From NCBI GenBank assembly GCA_964457365.1, contig CAYWFP010000110.1, forward strand, positions 1-11,986: a stretch of DNA of 11,986 nt, read 5' to 3'. The notes under the pieces are model-generated. The model saw only the letters and a program-made list of their open reading frames with translations. It did not search any database and had not been told where the DNA came from. The stretch is from CAYWFP01 sp964457365. GTDB taxonomy: Bacteria; Planctomycetota; SZUA-567. Positions 7,114 to 11,986 of this stretch are shown here, piece after piece. How positions within the stretch are numbered: the stretch's first letter is position 1; each line of letters begins with the position of its first letter. Both the position numbers and the translations under genes were made by a program.

Positions 7114-9240
7114 CTAGCGTTCTGTCCGTGTTTCCTCATCGTCGAAATCATTCCATGGTGGGGACATGATTCTCTTTTGGGCCGATTCTTTTGCCAAAGC
7201 ATCTGGCAGGTCGAGGAAATTGAAGCGAAGGATCAGATCGTCGCGATCGGAAAGCAAAACAAACTTTCTCGCATCAGCGAGTCCTTGTTCCAGCGTGGAG
7301 AAGAACTGCCAGCGCGGAAACATGACCGGCCCGATGCGGAGGAGTTCCAGTTCACGCACGAAACGTTCGGACTTGCCGCGCTCCTCGTTTTCGCGCCACC
7401 AGCGATAGCCGCGAGCCTGTGCCATCGTTTCCCCGACGCGTCCTCCGGCAGCGAGCAGCAATGCCTCTGCCCGGTCTCGACGACGCGTGAATCCCTTCTG
7501 TGTCTCCGCGTCTTCGCCTTTTTCGAATTCGTCGATCCCACGGATCAACGCATCCGCCTGTTCGAGCCTTCCTACCGCTTCGATCTTGACGCGCGCAGCG
7601 TAGCTTTCGGCATCCTGGATCGCGGTCTTTCGCTCTTGTCTCGCGATAATGGTCTCATGGAATGCGCTGGCAACTTTACGAGGTGGATGCGTGCCGGCGA
7701 ATCCGACTTTGAGCACCTCGATGCCCAAAGCGCTATCTTCTACCGCTTTCCGCAGACTTTGATGCAGGCGCTTCTCCGCCTGCAGGCGTCCCTTTCCCAG
7801 AAGCGCGTCGATGTCGTACCGGTAAAGCTCCCGGCTTGCCTCTGTCTCGGCGATCTGGGCGAACAGTTTTTCCGTGTCGTGCGAAGCGAGGACGAAAGCC
7901 TTCAAATCGGCGATGCGGTATTCGACAAAAATATCTCCACCCATCAGGTTGATCGAGGGCGGTTTCGTTTTGTCGCCCGCGCTCAAACGGCCGATCACTT
8001 CCAGACTATCCGATGAAGGCGCGACGACGAGCAATTCCTCCTCCAGGATGCCGTGCAGGTTGGACCAGAGAATCGGCACATCCGCGCGGTAGATATTCCC
8101 GCCGGGCGCTTCGGGCCGATGAGATCCGACATGGATGCGACGGATTCCGGTGATGTCGTGGATTGCGACCGAATCCACCAGCCAAGGCGCTTTCCAGTGC
8201 AGTCCCGGCCCGAGGGGCTCGCCCTGGATTTGCCCGAAGCGAAAGAGCAACGCTTGCTCTTCCGGTTCGAGCACGACGATCATGGATAGAAGGATCAGCG
8301 TCCCCGCTGACAGAAGCAGCCACACCCATGCAGACCGGGCGCAAAGCCGTAAAAACCAACTGCTCGAAATCTCGAACCCGAACTGGTAATCCAGCGCCTC
8401 CCACAGGGTTTGCCCCATGCCTTCGGAGCGGATGAGCAATCCAAGCAGACGAGAGTCGAATGCGGGGCGGCCCTCCTCGCTCTTGCGGCGTGGACGGAAA
8501 TGGTCCAATACAAGAAAGAGGATAATCTCGACAGCAACGAGCAGCATGACCGCCGGTACGAACAGGGATACGTATCGCATTGGTGCCTGGCTGCCGAAAT
8601 GCGAGGCGGCATAACAAACGAGGAATAATACGCCGATCCATAGCAGGCTGACGAGATATTTCACGCCCGGCAACAGCGGATGAACACCGCCGGCCTTGCG
8701 TGTCATGATCACGAAGAAGCGTGTCGCGCCGAAGGCGAGGATGCACCAACCGGCCATGAGAGAAAACGCGCGCAGTGGATCGACAGGCGGCTCCGCCGGT
8801 TGTTTCAGCAGGTTGTTCAGAAGTTGCGCGTTCGACCACCAGAAGAGAATCGCGATGACGAAGCTGAAAAGAGGCGCGATGATCCTGTGTGTAACCGTGA
8901 GGCTGACTCGGGTTCGGGCAATCCGCCGTGCGGCTTCGGCCGCCTCATCGAGGTCGGGGTCTGTTTCATCATTTTCTCCGGCGGCCCGTTCAGGCGCAAG
9001 TTCTTTCGACATCTCCGGCGAGGCGAGTTGTAGTTGCAGCAACGCCTTTAAATGCTGTGTCAGCGCCAGCCAGACCCAGACGAGCGTGCCGGCCATTCCC
9101 GCGTAGCCCGCCGTCTGCAAACTCAAAACACCCGACCACTTACCGAGCCAGGTCAACGTGGCCGCTAGAATGACTTGCGTAAGTAAGCCCGCCAGAGCGA
9201 TCTTCGTATTCTGCTTGTGTTCGCCAAGTTGCTCGGTCAT
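7114..9240 (-). CDS. Large SPFH protein with seven-helix membrane N-terminus (HflK-like)
   Basis: This 708-residue protein is about twice the length of ordinary HflK. Hydrophobic segments at about 14-32, 43-61, 119-135, 157-178, 192-212, 224-245 and 302-324 suggest seven membrane helices. An acidic loop at about 86-104 separates helices 2 and 3. The loop before helix 7 has an ALDYQFGFEIS motif that I associate with SPFH proteins of this kind. An SPFH domain starts at about 324 with LEPEEQALLFRFGQI and GPGLHWKAPW, and includes GGDIFVEYRI (434-443). A helical Arg/Glu/Ala region (about 530-625) follows, then LRIGPVMFPRW and DLILRFNFLDLP near the end. The start overlaps the ATPase stop by ATGA and has a strong GGAGGG site, so the two proteins are probably made in fixed proportion. 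I infer that the helices dock the ATPase or anchor the SPFH ring; this is unproven. Confidence 0.88.
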   Translation of the reverse strand: MTEQLGEHKQNTKIALAGLLTQVILAATLTWLGKWSGVLSLQTAGYAGMAGTLVWVWLALTQHLKALLQLQLASPEMSKELAPERAAGENDETDPDLDEAAEAARRIARTRVSLTVTHRIIAPLFSFVIAILFWWSNAQLLNNLLKQPAEPPVDPLRAFSLMAGWCILAFGATRFFVIMTRKAGGVHPLLPGVKYLVSLLWIGVLFLVCYAASHFGSQAPMRYVSLFVPAVMLLVAVEIILFLVLDHFRPRRKSEEGRPAFDSRLLGLLIRSEGMGQTLWEALDYQFGFEISSSWFLRLCARSAWVWLLLSAGTLILLSMIVVLEPEEQALLFRFGQIQGEPLGPGLHWKAPWLVDSVAIHDITGIRRIHVGSHRPEAPGGNIYRADVPILWSNLHGILEEELLVVAPSSDSLEVIGRLSAGDKTKPPSINLMGGDIFVEYRIADLKAFVLASHDTEKLFAQIAETEASRELYRYDIDALLGKGRLQAEKRLHQSLRKAVEDSALGIEVLKVGFAGTHPPRKVASAFHETIIARQERKTAIQDAESYAARVKIEAVGRLEQADALIRGIDEFEKGEDAETQKGFTRRRDRAEALLLAAGGRVGETMAQARGYRWWRENEERGKSERFVRELELLRIGPVMFPRWQFFSTLEQGLADARKFVLLSDRDDLILRFNFLDLPDALAKESAQKRIMSPPWNDFDDEETRTER

Positions 9241-11201
9241 GTCGTGCCCTCCAGCGTACGAAGCGGAATCGGTCGGAATGCAGGAGCTTGCGTCGCTTCG
9301 ACAGGCCGGTCCTCGTCCTGCAAGTTCTCGCCTGCGCGGATCAGACGCGCGGAATTGACGATAACGGCCAGCGCACTCCCCGTGTGCATCAGCACGGCCA
9401 GCACGGGGTGGATGTATCCGGCAGCGCTCAGTGCCAGGAAGACGACCACGCTGAGCGCCGAGAAGCTCAGGTTTTGCGTGATAATGGCCATGGTGCGGCG
9501 CGAAAGTTCTATGAGGAATGGGATACGATTGAGTTCGTTATTCATCAGCGCGATCGATGCGGAATGAATCGCGGCGTCGCTGCCGGCCGCGCCCATGGCG
9601 ATGGAGATGTCTCCCGCAGCCAGCGCCGGGGCATCGTTTACACCGTCGCCGACAACGGCCAGCGTGTGCCCCTTTCCCTTGAGCTCCTGCACGGCCTGCA
9701 TCTTCTCCTCGGGCAGGATCTCGGCGAGAACCTCGGTGCAGCCAACCGCCTTGCCTACGCGCTCGGCAACGGCCCACCGGTCGCCGGTCAGCATGACACG
9801 CTTCTGAATCCCGGCCGCTTCGATCATTTTAAGAGCTCCGTTTGCACCGGGCCGAATTCGATCCTCCAATCCGATCCAGCCGATGACTATGCCGTCCAAG
9901 GCAACATACAAAATACTCAGGCTTGTGGCGTCCGTCGTCGTAACCGGATCGGCCTCGATACCGTTCTCATGCAACCAGGCGACACGGCCTACCAATGCTT
10001 CCTTGTTGCCAATCCGTCCTTTTACTCCCTTGCCGGAAGCTTCAGCAAAGCCGTCTACTGTTTCGTTAAAGCTGATGCCACGCTCGCGCGAAGATTCGAC
10101 AACGGCACGGGCAGCCGGATGATGCGAGTTGGTCTCCAATGCGGCTGCGATACCGAGCGCCTCCTCGATTTCATGATCATTCAGCGGCTCGATCCGTGCC
10201 ACATGTAGCCGCCCCGTTGTCAACGTTCCGGTCTTGTCGAAGACGATTGCCGTGAGTCGGCGCGCCATCTCCAAGTCCGAGATGTTCTTGATCAGAAGCC
10301 CCAACCGCGCCGCGGCCGAAAGCGCCGCCACTGTTGCCGTCGGTCCGGACAAGACGATGGCGCACGGGCAGGCGATCACCAGCATGGCGATCGCGCGCTC
10401 GATATCGCGCGTGAAGAAAAGAACCGCACCAGCCAGCATCAGAATCGAAGGAACGTACCATCCCGCGTGCTTGTCGATCAAACGCATCACCGGTGTGCGC
10501 GTCGCTTCCGCCTGCAGAATCAGGTGTTTGACTTGCCCGAGCGTCGTATCCTCGCCGGTCTTCCTGATCTCGATCTCCAGGGCGCCGGTCATATTGATCG
10601 TGCCGGCGAAGACTTCGTCACCGATCTCCTTCTCGGCAGGGATGGACTCGCCGGTGATGCTGGCCTGGTTGACCGCGCTTCGGCCGTTCAGCACCACGCC
10701 GTCACCGGGAATGTTATCACCCGGACGTACCCGCACCTTGTCGCCGATTCGCAATCGACCGGTATCCACCTCCTCGTCCTCGCCGGTTGCGGTGATGCGG
10801 TGCGCCGTGGTCGGACTGAGCCGGATCAGCGACTCGATGCTCTTGCGCGCACCAAGTGCCGAGCGCCGTTCGATCAGAATCGACAAGACCATGAAGAACG
10901 CGATCGCCCCGGCGGTGGCGTATGCCCCCGAAGCGAAGGCTGCGAGTACCGCCAGTGCCGCCAAATCGTTCATCTGCGCGCGGCCCTGCCAGAGGTCGAT
11001 CAATGCCTGCCAAACCAGCGGCGCGCCCAGAAGAATCGCCGCCGCCATGGCCGCCATCGTGGCATGAAAAGGATGCGCGTACAGCCGCTCGGCAACGAGT
11101 GCCGTAAGCAGGAGAACGCCGCCGGCGAGAGTGAACACGATCCGGAGTCCGGTGTGTCCCTCCTCTCGGTCTATCATTTTCCGGATATCATCGTGAGCCA
11201 T
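9237..11201 (-). CDS. Heavy-metal P1B-type ATPase without N-terminal metal-binding domain
   Basis: This 654-residue inner-membrane pump couples ATP hydrolysis to heavy-metal transport. Motifs in order: TGES at 183-186 (actuator domain), the metal-passage CPC at 278-280, the phosphorylated D322 in DKTGTLT, the P1B-specific HP at 361-362 (NSHHPAAR), TGD at 472-474 and GDGVND at 518-523. Eight membrane helices fit the hydrophobic profile: four before residue 120, two around 250-290, two around 575-620. There is no HMA domain or CxxC before the first helix. After CPC the sequence is AIVLSGP, where better-known pumps have a serine- or alanine-threonine-proline, and the last helix has MHTGSALAVIVNSARL instead of the aspartate typical of Zn/Cd pumps. 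Metal specificity therefore cannot be assigned by simple rules. A GGGAGG site lies five bases before ATG 11201. It heads the SPFH operon and follows a Cys/His-rich membrane protein gene. Confidence 0.95.
   Translation of the reverse strand: MAHDDIRKMIDREEGHTGLRIVFTLAGGVLLLTALVAERLYAHPFHATMAAMAAAILLGAPLVWQALIDLWQGRAQMNDLAALAVLAAFASGAYATAGAIAFFMVLSILIERRSALGARKSIESLIRLSPTTAHRITATGEDEEVDTGRLRIGDKVRVRPGDNIPGDGVVLNGRSAVNQASITGESIPAEKEIGDEVFAGTINMTGALEIEIRKTGEDTTLGQVKHLILQAEATRTPVMRLIDKHAGWYVPSILMLAGAVLFFTRDIERAIAMLVIACPCAIVLSGPTATVAALSAAARLGLLIKNISDLEMARRLTAIVFDKTGTLTTGRLHVARIEPLNDHEIEEALGIAAALETNSHHPAARAVVESSRERGISFNETVDGFAEASGKGVKGRIGNKEALVGRVAWLHENGIEADPVTTTDATSLSILYVALDGIVIGWIGLEDRIRPGANGALKMIEAAGIQKRVMLTGDRWAVAERVGKAVGCTEVLAEILPEEKMQAVQELKGKGHTLAVVGDGVNDAPALAAGDISIAMGAAGSDAAIHSASIALMNNELNRIPFLIELSRRTMAIITQNLSFSALSVVVFLALSAAGYIHPVLAVLMHTGSALAVIVNSARLIRAGENLQDEDRPVEATQAPAFRPIPLRTLEGTT
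9246..9252 (-). promoter_or_regulatory. Ribosome-binding site of the large SPFH gene
   Basis: GGAGGGC on the minus strand lies five bases before ATG 9240, inside the last codons of the ATPase gene. With the ATGA overlap it supports translational coupling. Confidence 0.75.
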
Positions 11202-11206
11202 GAATG

Positions 11207-11212
11207 CCTCCC
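11207..11212 (-). promoter_or_regulatory. Ribosome-binding site of the P1B ATPase gene
   Basis: GGGAGG on the minus strand, five bases before ATG 11201, supports that start. It directly abuts the hairpin at 11213-11229. Confidence 0.75.
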
Positions 11213-11229
11213 GTCTGCCTTATGCAGAC
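11213..11229 (-). promoter_or_regulatory. Leader hairpin next to the ATPase ribosome-binding site
   Basis: On the minus strand GTCTGC (11229-11224) and GCAGAC (11218-11213) form a perfect 6-bp stem around the loop ATAAG, ending right against GGGAGG. A further GCAGA at 11250-11246 could pair with the TCTGC of the first arm instead, giving two mutually exclusive folds. The rest of the 116-bp gap (11202-11317) holds no ORF I would call. Confidence 0.35.
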
Positions 11230-11317
11230 TCGCTTCTGTTATGCATCTGCTTGGCAAATATGTATCCGCCGCAAAAGAGGATATCGCTAGGCGCGGCGTG
11301 AATACATGGTAGGTTTT

Positions 11318-11866
11318 TCAGACGATGACTGTGGGAGGCGCGCGACTGTTGGGCCGTAAAGAGGATTCGAATCCATTCGACAGATCAGGCGATTGCTCGA
11401 AAAGCCGAATAAAAAACAATTCCGGAACGGAAACGGGTAGCGGGACACTCGATGCCAGCGTCGTTTTCAGATAACGGCAAGCCGGGCATTCGTCATGATC
11501 CCCGCAAGGTGCCTTGCCGGGAAGAGTATTCCCTTTCTCGCCGTTATGTGACAAATGCAGTGAGGGCAGCAAGGCAAGATGAGGAAGCCGCACGCATTGA
11601 GATTTCGTGGAGACGCAGCAAGATCCGCAACAGCGGAATGTAGCATCGCTTTGCTCGGATACCGATGCGGCTCCGACATGACGGCAGCAACTGTGATAGC
11701 CATGAATGACGGTGGATACGAACAGGTAGCAGAGCAGTCCGAAAACAGCAAGGAATTTATGATGCCAAGAAAGGCATGGGCAAGGCTGTGCGCGGCTTTT
11801 CGTCAAAGCCTTCCGCTGTTTTGGTGAATGGGATCCTGCATTCAGGTAAGATTGGGGAAAACGCAT
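11318..11866 (-). CDS. Cys/His-rich single-pass membrane protein, putative metal binding
   Basis: The 182-residue product has one hydrophobic segment at about 38-54 (FLAVFGLLCYLFV) and is unusually rich in cysteine (13) and histidine (10). Clusters are CCRH at 60-63, CCGSCC at 79-84, and C121-x2-H124-x2-C127-x2-C130 followed by RYL. The last resembles a zinc-type ligand set and recalls short proteins with a CPxCRFL-like motif that I have seen described only as hypothetical. The gene ends 116 bp before the metal ATPase, on the same strand. I infer a role in metal binding or delivery for a pump that lacks its own N-terminal binding domain. ATG 11866 is the only ATG near the beginning and has no clear ribosome-binding site, so the real start, perhaps at a non-ATG codon, is uncertain. 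The hydrophobic segment could be an uncleaved signal anchor. Confidence 0.6.
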   Translation of the reverse strand: MRFPQSYLNAGSHSPKQRKALTKSRAQPCPCLSWHHKFLAVFGLLCYLFVSTVIHGYHSCCRHVGAASVSEQSDATFRCCGSCCVSTKSQCVRLPHLALLPSLHLSHNGEKGNTLPGKAPCGDHDECPACRYLKTTLASSVPLPVSVPELFFIRLFEQSPDLSNGFESSLRPNSRAPPTVIV

Positions 11867-11875
11867 AATACTTTT

Positions 11876-11903
11876 AGTCTACGCTTTTCCCGGTGTTAAT
11901 CAA
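11876..11903 (-). promoter_or_regulatory. Possible sigma-70-type promoter for the Cys-rich/ATPase/SPFH operon
   Basis: On the minus strand TTGATT (11903-11898) and TAGACT (11881-11876) are spaced 16 bp, each matching four of six consensus positions. Transcription would begin a few bases before ATG 11866, giving an almost leaderless message. This is a weak match. The remaining bases to 11986 hold no gene that I can support. Confidence 0.2.
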
Positions 11904-11986
11904 GAGCAATGCCTGCAGCCGGGTACTTCCGTTCACTGCTGTCCGGTTGTTTCGGTCGACTTTCGCAGTAACCAATAATGCCGCAA

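Noticed and set aside
6466..8016. A 516-codon open frame on the + strand
   Set aside because: Antisense to the HflC-like gene and the large SPFH gene, both supported by conserved motifs and ribosome-binding sites. No family features appear in the + frame.
4830..11250. ATGCAT or TGCAT words recurring in several intergenic gaps (near 4836, 6098, 11241)
   Set aside because: Six-base words of this kind occur by chance at this frequency, and spacing and flanks are not shared.
10467..11312. A 281-codon open frame on the + strand (and a 306-codon one at 9288-10208)
   Set aside because: Both are antisense to the P1B ATPase gene and show no recognisable protein features.
1..11986. CRISPR arrays, tRNA or rRNA genes, insertion sequences
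   Set aside because: Looked for direct repeats with spacers, cloverleaf-type segments, transposase motifs and terminal inverted repeats, and saw none, even near the broken genes at 2366-3094.

Overview
The window looks like chromosomal DNA of a Gram-negative bacterium. GC content appears to be in the mid-to-upper 50s (my estimate, not computed). The Gram-negative call rests on HflK/HflC-type SPFH proteins, a CcdA/DsbD-type thiol transporter with a thioredoxin domain, and ribosome-binding sites of the AGGAGG type. Phylum cannot be fixed from sequence alone. A DsrE-family protein beside a thioredoxin reductase, and a Cys-bearing PAS domain in a diguanylate cyclase, would suit a sulfur-metabolising or anaerobic lineage. 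I recognised no phage, IS element, tRNA, rRNA or CRISPR array.

Left block, + strand (1-3094): a thiol and sulfur redox gene group followed by decaying genes. It opens with the 3' part of a DsrE-family gene. A thioredoxin reductase follows, with a CATC centre and FAD and NADPH motifs. A CcdA/DsbD-type membrane domain fused to a TlpA-like thioredoxin (WCSGC) is joined to the reductase gene by an ATGA overlap. The fusion gene is broken by a one-base frameshift near 2366; the rest of its thioredoxin fold is intact in another frame to 2593. Next is an unrecognised small ORF (2634-2864), which overlaps by GTGA a hotdog (PaaI-type) thioesterase gene that stops making sense just after its HGGV motif. 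The lesions cluster in about 700 bp next to the convergent junction at 3094/3099.

Right block, - strand, reading from 11866 down to 3099: a small Cys/His-rich membrane protein; a heavy-metal P1B-type ATPase without an N-terminal metal-binding domain; a 708-residue protein with about seven membrane helices fused to an SPFH domain; an HflC-like protein; an HflK-like protein; and, after a 105-bp gap, a REC-PAS-PAS-GGDEF diguanylate cyclase. The ATPase and the large SPFH gene overlap by ATGA, and the next two genes follow at gaps of 30 and 61 bp. This strongly suggests one operon in which a metal pump is made together with three SPFH scaffold proteins. No ftsH gene is in the window.

Reading of the whole: the left block would carry NADPH electrons through thioredoxin to the cell exterior, and the right block couples metal efflux or homeostasis to an SPFH membrane assembly. 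The second is the most interesting system here. Substrate and mechanism are inference.
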